DNA of 64,000 nt from Actinomadura_E scrupuli (GTDB lineage Bacteria; Actinomycetota; Actinomycetes; Streptosporangiales; Streptosporangiaceae), in NCBI RefSeq assembly GCF_050971785.1, contig NZ_JBPCCU010000007.1, positions 434,001-498,000 of the forward strand, read 5' to 3'. Below, in pieces: positions 35,091 to 43,303 of this stretch (positions are counted from its first letter, which is position 1; each line of letters begins with the position of its first letter). The translations under genes and the position numbers were made by a program. The notes under the pieces were generated by a model. It saw only the letters and a list, made by a program, of their open reading frames with translations, ran no database searches and had not been told where the DNA came from.

Positions 35091-35131
35091 CGCCACCACC
35101 GCCGTCCGGGGCCCGGACCCGCCCGATGAGA

Positions 35132-35145
35132 CCGACAAAGGTCCC
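35132..35145. promoter_or_regulatory. Degenerate DosR/DevR-like box
   Basis: CCGACAAAGGTCCC. The right arm AAGGTCCC is intact and GAC retained on the left, but it is 205 bases before the second nitroreductase start, farther than all other boxes. Confidence 0.4.
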
Positions 35146-35350
35146 GCGGATCCGAGGCCGACCGGCCCTGCCCGCGTTCCCTCTCCGGACGGAGCATCGA
35201 AGCGTGCGGCGCGGGAACCCACTGGTCAGCGACGTCGCCGATCCGCTCCCGAGCAGAGCAGGGGCGGGCCGGCGCGCCCTGCGGCCGGCCCTTCCCGTCC
35301 GACCTGTCCCATGGCGCCGGTACTCGAACGACAGAAGGGTGGGCCGTCAG

Positions 35351-36349
35351 ATGCCCTCGCTCACACCGGAGGAACTTCTCACCTGCGTCGAGGCCGCCAT
35401 CAGGGCGCCGTCGATCCACAACACCCAGCCCTGGCTGTTCCTGCCCGTCTCGGACGGGATCGAGGTGTACGCCGATCTCTCCCGGCGGTTGCCCGCCATC
35501 GACCCGCAGGGCCGGGCCATGCACATCAGCCTGGGCGCGGCCGTGCTCGACCTGCGGGTCGCGCTCGCCCATCTCGGCCGGCAGCCGGACACCGAGCTTC
35601 TCCCCGACCCGGCGAACCCACGCCACGTGGCCACGGTCCGGACCGACCTGCCCGGTTCGCCCGGCGTCGACGACCACGAGCTGTACGCCGCGATCGGCCG
35701 GCGGCACAGCAACCGCGGTCCCTTCGCCGACGTGCCGCCCCAGGAACCGGCGCTCGAACGCCTCCGCGCCGCCGCGCGCACGGAGGGCGCCGCGCTGCAC
35801 CTCGCCGATGCCGCCGAACGCGACGCCCTGCTGAGCCTGGCCCGCACCGCCGACGCACGGCGGCGAGCCGACCCCGCCTATCGTGCGGAGTTGCGCGACT
35901 GGACCACCGACGACCCCTACCGCGAGGACGGGGTGCCGCTGGAGGCCGTCGGCCCGTGGAGCGAGAGGGAGGCCGTTCCCATCCGCGACATGGCCCTCGA
36001 CCGGGAGATACCCGGCCGGCACGCGGTCGGCTTCGAGCGGGAACCCGTCGTGGCGGCGCTCGTCACCTACGGCCTGGACGGCCCGGAGCAGTGGCTGAGC
36101 TGCGGGCAGGCCCTCCAGCGCGTGCTGCTGGAGGCCACCCGATGCGGGCTGGCCGTCTCGCTGTTCACCCAGCCCCTGGAGGATCCCGAGCTTCGCGAGC
36201 TCCTCCAGGACCACGAGCACCTCACCTCCGTGCAAGTGGCACTGCGCATCGGCTACGGGCAGCCGGCGGCCGGCAGCCCGCGGCGGCCGGCCGGCGAGGT
36301 CATCGTGCGCGAACGTCCGGTGCCGGTGCGCCCACCCCGATTCGGCTGA
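35351..36349 (+). CDS. Acg-type nitroreductase-like flavoprotein (second copy)
   Basis: 332 residues, paralogous to the protein at 30493: CVEAAIRAPSIHNTQPWLF, GRRHSNRGPFADVP, and GQALQRVLLEATRCGLAVSLFTQPLEDPELRE. Unlike the first copy it has ordinary codon usage. The start is ATG 35351; the frame is open far upstream, but the extension is repeat-encoded and proline-rich without family resemblance. It is expected to bind FMN. It is followed 114 bases later by hsp20, which has its own box, so it is probably a single-gene unit. In mycobacteria acg is divergent from hspX; here the pair is in tandem. Confidence 0.87.
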   Translation: MPSLTPEELLTCVEAAIRAPSIHNTQPWLFLPVSDGIEVYADLSRRLPAIDPQGRAMHISLGAAVLDLRVALAHLGRQPDTELLPDPANPRHVATVRTDLPGSPGVDDHELYAAIGRRHSNRGPFADVPPQEPALERLRAAARTEGAALHLADAAERDALLSLARTADARRRADPAYRAELRDWTTDDPYREDGVPLEAVGPWSEREAVPIRDMALDREIPGRHAVGFEREPVVAALVTYGLDGPEQWLSCGQALQRVLLEATRCGLAVSLFTQPLEDPELRELLQDHEHLTSVQVALRIGYGQPAAGSPRRPAGEVIVRERPVPVRPPRFG

Positions 36350-36359
36350 GCTCGGGGAA

Positions 36360-36373
36360 AGGACGAAGGTCCC
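36360..36373. promoter_or_regulatory. DosR/DevR-like box before hsp20
   Basis: AGGACGAAGGTCCC, 90 bases before ATG 36464. Right arm and spacer are identical to the best boxes; the left arm keeps GGAC. Confidence 0.6.
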
Positions 36374-36463
36374 TGCGACCGACGAAAGACGGCCACTGTC
36401 GGCGAGGGCGGCCCGGAGGTGAACTGAAGGTGTCAGGCAAACCCCCCGAAGGAGGTAACCCCA

Positions 36464-36901
36464 ATGAGCGTTCTGGAGCGTCGCGAAGGTCACCGGCTCT
36501 TCCCTGACCTGTTCGACCTGCTGGAGTCGCCCTTCACCACGTGGCGGCCGGCCGTGCAGGCGAGCGGGCAGGCCATCCGGGTCGAGGACTACGTCGAGGA
36601 CGGCACGTACACGGTGCGGGCCGAACTGCCCGACATCGACCCCGAGAAGGACGTCGAGATCACCGTCGCCGGCGACGTCCTGCGGATCCACGCCGAGCGC
36701 CACGTCGAGCGTAAGGAGGGACACCGCTCCGAGTTCCGGTACGGGTCCTTCACCCGCTCGATCGCACTGCCCCGCGGTGTGACCGCGAAGGACGTCACGG
36801 CGTCGTACGACAAGGGCATCCTGTCCATCTCCGTCCCCCTGCCGGAGGCGAAGGAGGAGGCCCAGCGGGTCACCGTCCAGAGCTCGAAGAAGAAGAGCTG
36901 A
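36464..36901 (+). CDS. Hsp20 / alpha-crystallin small heat shock protein (HspX-like)
   Basis: 145 residues, the size of mycobacterial HspX (Acr). The alpha-crystallin domain spans about 38-132 (IRVEDYVEDGTYTVRAELPDIDPEKDVEITV to YDKGILSISVPLP), with a short N-terminal arm containing LFPDLFDLLESPF and a Lys-rich tail ending SSKKKS. It is an ATP-independent holdase in the cytoplasm; HspX is the most abundant DosR-induced protein in mycobacteria. A strong GGAGGT lies 7 bases before ATG 36464. A hairpin follows at 36913. Confidence 0.95.
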   Translation: MSVLERREGHRLFPDLFDLLESPFTTWRPAVQASGQAIRVEDYVEDGTYTVRAELPDIDPEKDVEITVAGDVLRIHAERHVERKEGHRSEFRYGSFTRSIALPRGVTAKDVTASYDKGILSISVPLPEAKEEAQRVTVQSSKKKS

Positions 36902-36912
36902 TGGCCTGCGGC

Positions 36913-36942
36913 GTGGTGCCCGCCCTACAGGGCGGGTACCAC
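36913..36942 (+). terminator. Hairpin after hsp20
   Basis: GTGGTGCCCGCCCT pairs with AGGGCGGGTACCAC (13 of 14 pairs plus one G-T) around a two-base loop, 12 bases after the Hsp20 stop. It may end or attenuate transcription into the kinase gene, which has no DosR-like box of its own. Confidence 0.6.
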
Positions 36943-36989
36943 GCGGTGCCGTACACGGTGTCGTACGAACCGCACGAACCGGAGGACCC

Positions 36990-38459
36990 ATGGAGTCCGA
37001 ACAGCCCGCCGCGGTCAGCGAGACCCACATCGGGGTGGTGTTCTTCGTCGGCGATCTCGCCTACAAGCTCAAGAAGCCGGTGCGCACCGGTTTCCTCGAC
37101 TTCCGCGACCGCGCGGAGCGGGAGGCGGCCTGCCACCGGGAGACCGAGCTCAACCGGCGCTTCTCCCCTGACGTCTACCTCGGCGTCGCCGACATCTCGG
37201 GGCCGGACGGACGCCCCTGCGACCACCTGGTCGTCATGCGCCGGATGCCGGCCGAGCGGCGCCTGTCCGCGCTGGTCCGCACCGGCGCGTCGGTGACGGA
37301 CGCGCTCGGCGAGGTGGCCCGCAGGCTCGCCGCATGGCACGCGACCGCACCCCGCGGGCCGGAGATCTCCGCCGAGGGCCGTTCCGACGCGCTGCGCGGC
37401 CGGTGGACCGCGAGCTTCTCCGACGTACGGGCGTTCCACGGCACCGTCCTGGACGCCGCCATCGCGACCGAGATCGAACACCTCGCCCTGCGCTTCCTGG
37501 ACGGCCGGGAGGCCCTCTTCGACCGGCGGGTCAGGGAGGGACGCATCGTCGACGGCCACGGCGACCTGATCGCCGACGACGTCTTCTGCCTCGACGACGG
37601 CCCCCGGATCCTGGACTGCCTGGAGTTCGACGACCGCCTCCGGTGGCTGGACGGTCTCGACGACGCCGCCTTCCTGGCGATGGACCTGGAACGGCTGTCC
37701 AGGGACGACCTCGCCCGCGACTTCCTCGACCGCTACGCCGGCCACGCCGGCGATCCGGCACCGGCGTCGCTGCGCCACCACTACCTCGCCTATCGCGCGT
37801 TCGTCCGGGTGAAGGTGGCCTGCCTGCGCGCCGCCCAGGGCGCACCGCAGGCCGCCGACGACGCCCGGCGGCTCGCCCGGCTGGCATTGCGCCACCTGCG
37901 CGCCGGAGCCGTCACCCTGGTCCTGACCGGAGGGCTCCCCGGCACCGGCAAGACCTCCCTCGCCGGAGCGCTCGCCGACCGGCTCGGCTGGACCGTGCTG
38001 AGCAGTGACCGCGTCCGCAAGGAACTCGCCGGCATCCCACCCGAGAAGCCCGCCGCGGCGCCGTACGGAGCGGGAATCTACGATGCCGGCAGCACCGAGC
38101 GGACCTACGCCGAACTGCTCGACCGGGCGGAGACCCTGCTCGGCGAAGGCGAATCCGTGATCATCGACGCCTCCTGGACGGCGCGCGAGCACCAGGACGC
38201 CGCGGCGGCGCTCGCCGAACGCGCACACGCCGACCTCGCCGCGCTGCGCTGCTCGGTCCCCGCCGGAACAGCCGCCGACCGCATACGCACCCGCACGCGG
38301 GGCGCCTCCGACGCCGACCGCGCCATCGCCGACGCGATGGCGTCGGACGCCGACCCATGGCCGGCGGCACACGTCATCGACACGGGCGGGCCGGTGGCGG
38401 AATCGCTGGCGCAGGCCCTGCGGGTCGTACGCCCGCACCTGCCGGCGTCGCCTCCGTAG
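36990..38459 (+). CDS. Two-domain phosphotransferase/AAA kinase (Rv2004c-like)
   Basis: 489 residues. The N-terminal domain (about 10-290) is aminoglycoside-phosphotransferase-like with the catalytic HGDLIADDVF (H190) and the following ILDCLEFDD where the metal-binding DxxD lies. The C-terminal domain (about 308-485) is a P-loop kinase with Walker A GGLPGTGKTS at about 314 and a DSRVRKEL-like SSDRVRKELAG. The same arrangement is found in mycobacterial Rv2004c, a DosR-regulon gene whose substrate is unknown. ATG 36990 has GGAGG at 36981. It lies 88 bases after hsp20 beyond a hairpin, so it may depend on read-through. It ends 35 bases before a very strong bidirectional terminator. Confidence 0.87.
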   Translation: MESEQPAAVSETHIGVVFFVGDLAYKLKKPVRTGFLDFRDRAEREAACHRETELNRRFSPDVYLGVADISGPDGRPCDHLVVMRRMPAERRLSALVRTGASVTDALGEVARRLAAWHATAPRGPEISAEGRSDALRGRWTASFSDVRAFHGTVLDAAIATEIEHLALRFLDGREALFDRRVREGRIVDGHGDLIADDVFCLDDGPRILDCLEFDDRLRWLDGLDDAAFLAMDLERLSRDDLARDFLDRYAGHAGDPAPASLRHHYLAYRAFVRVKVACLRAAQGAPQAADDARRLARLALRHLRAGAVTLVLTGGLPGTGKTSLAGALADRLGWTVLSSDRVRKELAGIPPEKPAAAPYGAGIYDAGSTERTYAELLDRAETLLGEGESVIIDASWTAREHQDAAAALAERAHADLAALRCSVPAGTAADRIRTRTRGASDADRAIADAMASDADPWPAAHVIDTGGPVAESLAQALRVVRPHLPASPP

Positions 38460-38493
38460 TCCGGGTCGGCGGAACAGCCCGGGGCAGCAGAAC

Positions 38494-38530
38494 GCGGCCG
38501 TCCTGGACCCACTGGGTCCAGGACGGCCGC
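38494..38530. terminator. Strong bidirectional terminator
   Basis: Perfect 17-base stem GCGGCCGTCCTGGACCC with its exact reverse complement and a 3-base loop (ACT), between the convergent kinase and USP genes. Confidence 0.9.
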
Positions 38531-38569
38531 GCGGCTCACCCCGCCGTCAGCCGGGGGGCGGGCATCGTC

Positions 38570-39448
38570 TCAGCCGCGTGCACCTGCCTCGGCGTGCACG
38601 ACGGCCACCGGGCACGGCGCCTGGTGCAGCATCGTCTGACTGACCGAACCCAGCAACCGGCCGCGCACGGCGCCGACCCCCCGGGAACCGAGCACCAGCA
38701 GTTGCGCCGATTCCGCGGCGGCCTGCAGCGCCTCGATCACGGGTTCGTCCGTCAGCTCGGCAACGGCCTTGACCGCGGGATAGCCGGCGCGCAACCGGTC
38801 CACCGCCTCGTGGAACCGCTCGCCGGCGAACGTCCGCAGCCCGTCCTGGTCGACGTACAGCGCCTGGGCCGCGTCCTTGTCCGGTTTGGTCCAGCCACAG
38901 ACCGCGGTCAGCGGAACGCCCCGCAGCTGAGCCTCTTCGAACGCGACGGCGAGCGCCCTGTCGGCCGCCGGCGATCCGTCGGCGCCGACCACGACCCGTC
39001 CCGGGTAGTCCTCGGGCGCCAGGTCCGGGCGGCCGCGCACCACGATGACGGGGCTCGTGCAGTGCATGGCGACCTGCGAGCTCACCGAGCCGAGCATCAG
39101 CGCCCGTATACCGCTCCGGCCATGCGTGCCGACGACCACCAGGTCGGCGTACGGCCCGAAGTCGATGAGGTGACGGGCGGCCGAGCCGCACGCCAGCAGC
39201 GGCCGGAGCTCCACGTCGGGCGCCTCCGACCGGACCCGCGTCACCGCCGCCTGCAGCATCTGCTCGGCCGCCCGCTCGAGTTCCGCGGTCGCCGGGGCGT
39301 AGAACCCGGTGTAGGGGAATTGCCAGATATGGCAGATCGTCAGCCTGGTGTGGCGCATCCGCGCCTCTTCGATCGCCCATTCCAGGGCGAGCTCCCCGCA
39401 TTCGGACCCGTCATAGCCGACGACGACCCCATATTTCGTCTCAATCAT
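38570..39448 (-). CDS. Universal stress protein, two USP domains
   Basis: 292 residues from ATG 39448 (MIETKYGVVVGYDGSECG). Both domains have usable ATP motifs: GTHGRSGIRALMLGS and GSRGVGAVRGRLLGS. Domain 1 includes ICHIWQFPYTGFYAPA, similar to the CHAWHWPY of the USP at 5649. An upstream in-frame ATG at 39532 would pass through the promoter boxes and is rejected. It is a single-gene unit, divergent from the P1B ATPase, with a DosR-like box 45 bases upstream. Confidence 0.9.
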   Translation of the reverse strand: MIETKYGVVVGYDGSECGELALEWAIEEARMRHTRLTICHIWQFPYTGFYAPATAELERAAEQMLQAAVTRVRSEAPDVELRPLLACGSAARHLIDFGPYADLVVVGTHGRSGIRALMLGSVSSQVAMHCTSPVIVVRGRPDLAPEDYPGRVVVGADGSPAADRALAVAFEEAQLRGVPLTAVCGWTKPDKDAAQALYVDQDGLRTFAGERFHEAVDRLRAGYPAVKAVAELTDEPVIEALQAAAESAQLLVLGSRGVGAVRGRLLGSVSQTMLHQAPCPVAVVHAEAGARG

Positions 39449-39493
39449 CGCGTTCTTCCCGTCTGGTAGCCGACGCTCGTGGCCGGACAGGCC

Positions 39494-39507
39494 GGCCCCT
39501 TCGTCCC
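39494..39507. promoter_or_regulatory. DosR/DevR-like box, USP side
   Basis: GGCCCCTTCGTCCC, 45 bases before the USP start at 39448. The right arm is GTCCC, as in the mycobacterial consensus. A further half-site (CCAAGGTC) is at 39529-39536. Confidence 0.5.
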
Positions 39508-39559
39508 CAGCCTGGTCCGGCGGCGCCGCCAAGGTCAGAGGCCCGTGTCGGTGAAGTCA

Positions 39560-39573
39560 GGGACCTTCGTCTC
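39560..39573. promoter_or_regulatory. DosR/DevR-like box, P1B ATPase side
   Basis: GGGACCTTCGTCTC, 37 bases before ATG 39611; one mismatch to the GGGAC-CTTC-GTCCC form. Confidence 0.6.
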
Positions 39574-39610
39574 TCCCGAACCTCCGTCCGGCGCCGAAGA
39601 GTGGAGTCCT

Positions 39611-41932
39611 ATGGACACTCCGCGCTCCCGTCTCTCCGGGATCCTTTTCGCGCTGGCCGCGATGGGTCTGCTCGCCGGCGTGGGCGCCTGGGCCGTCGGC
39701 GCCCCCGCTGTCGCGGCCGTGCTGTGGGTCGCGGTCACCGCGACGGCGTGCGTACCGGCCCTGTGGTGGGTGATCGACGGGTTGCGGCACCATCGGTTCG
39801 GCAGTGATGTGATCGCCGTCCTGGCGCTGGCCGGGACGCTGGCCGTACGGGAGTACCCGGCGGGCGCGATCATCGCCGTCATGGTCACCGGTGGGCGGTT
39901 GCTGGAGGATCGGGCCGGCCGGCGGGCCCGCCGCGACCTGAGCGCCCTGCTCTCGGTGGCCCCGCGGCTCACGCATCGCCGCCAGGACAACGACCTGGTC
40001 ACCGTCGACGTGGACGAGGTCCGTCCCGGTGATCTGTTGCTGGTACGGCCGGGTGAGGTGGTCCCGGTGGACGGCCTGGTGGCGGCCGGGACGGCCCTCC
40101 TGGACGAGTCCACGCTCACCGGCGAGGCGATACCGGTCGAACGGCCGCCGGGCGAGGAGGTACGCAGCGGCGCGGTCAGTTCAGGGAGCCCCTTCGACCT
40201 GCGCGCCACCGCCGACGCCCGGTCGAGTACCTACGCCGGCATCGTCGGGCTCGCCAGAGAGGCGGCCGCGTCGAGCTCACCCTTCGTCCGGATGGCCGAC
40301 CGCTACGCGGCGCTGTTCCTGCCCGCCACGCTCGTTCTCGCCGCGCTGGCCTGGTGGCTGGCGGCGGATCCGGTACGGGCGGTGGCCGTGCTCGTGGTCG
40401 CCACCCCATGCCCGCTGATACTGGCCGCGCCGGTCGCCTTCGTCTCCGGCCTCTCCCGTTGCGCACGGCGCGGGGTGGTCGTGAAGGGCGGCGGGGCCCT
40501 GGAGCGGCTGGCACAGGCACGGGTGCTGCTGTTCGACAAGACCGGCACCGTCACCGCCGGCCGCCCGGTCGTCGCGGACGTTCTCGTCCGCGACGACGCC
40601 GGCGAACCGGTGCCCGCCCGCGAGGTGCTACGGCTGGCCGCCTGCCTCGACCAGGTCTCCCCGCACGTACTGGCCTCCGCCATCGTCCGCCGGGCGCGGA
40701 GCGGTGACCTGCCGCTGGTCACGCCCGTAGACGTCCGGGAGGAACCCGGCCAGGGAGTACGCGGCATGGTCGGTGACCGGGTCGTCTCCGTGGGCAAGGC
40801 CGTCTGGGCGGCTCCACCGCCCGCCGACGTCTCGTGGGCCGCGACCGTCCGGAAGCGGGCGGCCGCACGCGGCATGGTGACGGTGTTCGCGGGCATCGAC
40901 GGGCAACTCGCGGGAGCTTTGCTGCTGGAGGATCGCATCCGCCCCGACGCCGCACGGACGTTCCGGCTGGTGCGCCGGGCCGGCATCACCCGGGCCGTCA
41001 TGATCACTGGCGACCGCGCGGCCATCGCCGAGTCCATCGCCGCCCTGGTCGGGGCCGACGAGGTGCACGCCGAGCAGAGCCCGGCGGGCAAGGTGGCCGT
41101 GGTCCGCGCGGAAAGTGCCCGCGCCGCGACCGTGATGGCGGGCGACGGGGTCAACGACGCTCCCGCGCTGGCGGCGGCCGGGGTGGGCGTGGCGATGGGC
41201 GCGCGCGGGGCCACCGCCTCCTCGGAGGCCGCCGACGTCGTCATCACCGTCGACCGGCTCGAACGACTGGCCGAGAGCCTGGCCATCGCCCGGCGCACCC
41301 GGAGCATCGCGCTGCAGAGCGTGCTCGCCGGAATGGGACTCTCGTTCGCCGCGATGCTGGTCGCCGCGGCCGGCTATCTGCCGCCCGCCCCCGGCGCGCT
41401 GCTCCAGGAGGCCATCGACGTCGCGGTCATCCTCAACGCCTTGCGGGCGCTCGGTCCCGGCCGGGACAGGTGGCCCCGGCTCCGCGGCGACGCGGCCGAG
41501 CTCGTACGCAGGCTCGACGAGGACCACCGGCGGCTGCGTCCGCAGATCACCGAGCTGTCCCGGCTCGCGGAACTCCCGGACACCGAGCTGCTGGCCGCCG
41601 GGCCCGCCCTGACGGCCTTCCTCACCGGCGACCTGGCGGCCCATGAACAGGCCGACGAGCGGCTGCTCTACCCCGTCGTCGCCGACGTCCTCGGCGGGGC
41701 CGACCCGACCGGGCCGATGAGCCGCGGGCATGCCGAGATCGCCGAGCGGACCCGGCGGATCGTCCTGCTCTGTGCCGAGGCGCGGGACGATCCCCGTGCG
41801 CTCCGCGAACTGCGCCGGGCCCTGCACGAGCTCCACGCGATCCTCCGCCTGCACTTCGCGCAGGAGGAGGAGAACTTCTATGTGCTGGCCGACGAGCCGG
41901 ACGGCTCCAAGGACCCGTCCCGGAGACCCTGA
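39611..41932 (+). CDS. P1B-type (P1B-5-like) metal ATPase with C-terminal hemerythrin domain
   Basis: 773 residues. There is no N-terminal metal-binding domain. The transport segment has TPCPLIL (T265-L271), the actuator TGEAIP, phosphorylation site D309 in DKTGTVT, SPHVLASAI where P1B pumps have the SEHPLA-type HP motif (here PH reversed), and GDGVNDAPAL. Two membrane helices follow, then residues about 633-765 form a hemerythrin-like bundle with spaced histidines and glutamates (DEDHRRL, HEQADERLLYP, RGHAEI, LHELHAILRLHFAQEEENF). TPCPLI plus a hemerythrin tail is the signature of P1B-5 pumps, linked to Fe2+ or Ni2+ export. The di-iron tail could couple export to oxygen. It is followed 15 bases later by a CBS-BON gene. 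Confidence 0.88.
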   Translation: MDTPRSRLSGILFALAAMGLLAGVGAWAVGAPAVAAVLWVAVTATACVPALWWVIDGLRHHRFGSDVIAVLALAGTLAVREYPAGAIIAVMVTGGRLLEDRAGRRARRDLSALLSVAPRLTHRRQDNDLVTVDVDEVRPGDLLLVRPGEVVPVDGLVAAGTALLDESTLTGEAIPVERPPGEEVRSGAVSSGSPFDLRATADARSSTYAGIVGLAREAAASSSPFVRMADRYAALFLPATLVLAALAWWLAADPVRAVAVLVVATPCPLILAAPVAFVSGLSRCARRGVVVKGGGALERLAQARVLLFDKTGTVTAGRPVVADVLVRDDAGEPVPAREVLRLAACLDQVSPHVLASAIVRRARSGDLPLVTPVDVREEPGQGVRGMVGDRVVSVGKAVWAAPPPADVSWAATVRKRAAARGMVTVFAGIDGQLAGALLLEDRIRPDAARTFRLVRRAGITRAVMITGDRAAIAESIAALVGADEVHAEQSPAGKVAVVRAESARAATVMAGDGVNDAPALAAAGVGVAMGARGATASSEAADVVITVDRLERLAESLAIARRTRSIALQSVLAGMGLSFAAMLVAAAGYLPPAPGALLQEAIDVAVILNALRALGPGRDRWPRLRGDAAELVRRLDEDHRRLRPQITELSRLAELPDTELLAAGPALTAFLTGDLAAHEQADERLLYPVVADVLGGADPTGPMSRGHAEIAERTRRIVLLCAEARDDPRALRELRRALHELHAILRLHFAQEEENFYVLADEPDGSKDPSRRP

Positions 41933-41947
41933 GAGAGGAGCGGTCCG

Positions 41948-42556
41948 ATGCTGGTACGCGAAGTGATGACCACCCCGGTGGTGACGGTGCCCCCGGCAGC
42001 GTCGATCAGGCAGGCCGTGCGCCTGCTCTACGAGCAGAACATAACCGCGGCACCGGTCGTGGACGACGAGGGGCGGCTGGCCGGCATCGTCAGCGAGATG
42101 GACCTGCTGCGCCGGGAGTTCGAAGCCGATCCCAGGGCCTTCGCCCGCCCGGCGGCGACCCCGGACGAGCCGCCTCCGCACCGGGTGGCGGAGGTCATGA
42201 CCCGGGAGACGCGGACCGTGCGGGAGACCACCGACGTCGCCGAGCTTGCCGACCTGATGATCACCACCGGTCTCAAGAGCGTCCCCGTGCTCCGCGGGGA
42301 CACGCTGGTGGGCATCGTGAGCCGCCGGGACCTGATGGGCGTCCTGGCGCACAGCGACGCGCGGATCCGCGACGACGTCCTCGCCGCGATCGAGGAGCTC
42401 CTCCCGGGCGCGACCACGTGGTCGGTGTCCGTCCAGGACGGCACGGTGCGGCTGCGCGGCCGGGCCGACCCGCGCACCCAGGAGATCGTCGACGTGCTCG
42501 CCCGTACCGTTCCCGGGGTCAGCAGAGTCGACATCGTCGGCACCACCACGGACTGA
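41948..42556 (+). CDS. CBS-pair plus BON-domain protein
   Basis: 202 residues: CBS1 about 3-55 (VREVMTTPVVTVPPAASI ... LAGIVSEMDLLRREF), CBS2 about 80-132 (VAEVMTRETRTVRETTDV ... LVGIVSRRDLMGVL), BON about 140-200. It is 15 bases after the P1B ATPase stop with GAGAGGAG as ribosome site, repeating the ATPase/CBS-BON pairing seen at 11.2-14.7 kb (there CBS comes first). This recurrent pairing suggests that CBS-BON proteins modulate the pumps according to adenylate state. Confidence 0.88.
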   Translation: MLVREVMTTPVVTVPPAASIRQAVRLLYEQNITAAPVVDDEGRLAGIVSEMDLLRREFEADPRAFARPAATPDEPPPHRVAEVMTRETRTVRETTDVAELADLMITTGLKSVPVLRGDTLVGIVSRRDLMGVLAHSDARIRDDVLAAIEELLPGATTWSVSVQDGTVRLRGRADPRTQEIVDVLARTVPGVSRVDIVGTTTD

Positions 42557-42577
42557 GACCACGAAGGCGCCGCGGTG

Positions 42578-42619
42578 GCGCCCTGTCCGGCATCCCTCCC
42601 AGGACGCCGGACAGGGCGC
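42578..42619. terminator. Bidirectional hairpin terminator
   Basis: 14-base perfect stem, GCGCCCTGTCCGGC with GCCGGACAGGGCGC, around a 14-base loop, between the convergent CBS-BON gene and the end of the cyd operon. Confidence 0.75.
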
Positions 42620-42622
42620 TGC

Positions 42623-43303
42623 TCATCCGCCGGCCGGCGCCTGACCGGCCGGATCCGGGCCGCCCTGGTCGAGGCGGAACGGCGGGTATTCGTCGGTCAT
42701 CAGCAGCACGTAGGCGCCCACCCGGAACACCCAGCGGTTGACGCCGACGACCAGTGCAAAGATGCCGTCCAGGTAGCGTCCCGTGAACAGCAGGCCGACC
42801 ACGGCCACCAGCACCAGGAGGCTGAGCAGGCCCGGGGTCTGCCAGGACCAGCTCCGGTCGCCGGAGGCCGCATGCGGCCCGCCCCCGGAGAGCGCGGCCA
42901 GGATCAGGTAGTGCGGAATCGCCAGCAGCCACCACTTGACCAGCACCAGGCCGCGGGAGAGCCGCTCCGGGTAGGCGATCTCCAGCCGGGCGGGGTAGTC
43001 CGGCACGTCCGCGAGCGTGAAGGGCGGGTAGCGGTCGGTGGCCAGCGCGTTGTAGCCGTAGTAGTGCACCCGCCACCACCAGCGCATCACCCCGAGGTTG
43101 AAATCGAAGATCGAGCGCGGGTACCGGCCGGTGAACAGGATCGCGAAGAACGCCACGACCGTCAGCACCACGAAGGCCACCGACAGGAAGAACAGCACGA
43201 CGTAGTGCGGGATCAGCAGCAGCCACTTCACCAGCCACAGCCAGCGTGACAGGGGGGCGTCGAGGCGGGCCTCGAGCCGGACGGGTTCGTACCTTGTCGT
43301 CAT
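42623..43303 (-). CDS. DUF4389 membrane protein, last gene of the cyd operon
   Basis: 226 residues with two copies of the DUF4389 unit: SRWLWLVKWLLLIPHYVVLFFL ... FTGRYPRSIFDFNLGVMRWWWRV and SRGLVLVKWWLLAIPHYLILAAL ... FTGRYLDGIFALVVGVNRWVFRV, each followed by a DxYPPF motif (TDRYPPF, TDEYPPF). About four membrane helices. Function unknown. Its ATG overlaps the cydC stop (ATGA), so it is translated with the cytochrome bd assembly genes and may assist the oxidase or its lipid environment. Confidence 0.85.
   Translation of the reverse strand: MTTRYEPVRLEARLDAPLSRWLWLVKWLLLIPHYVVLFFLSVAFVVLTVVAFFAILFTGRYPRSIFDFNLGVMRWWWRVHYYGYNALATDRYPPFTLADVPDYPARLEIAYPERLSRGLVLVKWWLLAIPHYLILAALSGGGPHAASGDRSWSWQTPGLLSLLVLVAVVGLLFTGRYLDGIFALVVGVNRWVFRVGAYVLLMTDEYPPFRLDQGGPDPAGQAPAGG

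Larger units (their letters stand above)
34978..35350. other. Intergenic region of 373 bases without a gene
   Basis: It contains the terminator 35009-35036, a 14-base tandem repeat (35039-35090), a degenerate DosR-like box (35132-35145) and a GC-rich stretch with an imperfect GGGCCGG/CCGGCCC pairing near 35266-35290. Open frames crossing it have no coding character. Confidence 0.6.

Noticed and set aside
35039..35350. N-terminal extension of the second nitroreductase into the tandem repeat
   Set aside because: The extension is repeat-encoded proline-rich sequence with no match to the family, which begins within about ten residues of ATG 35351.
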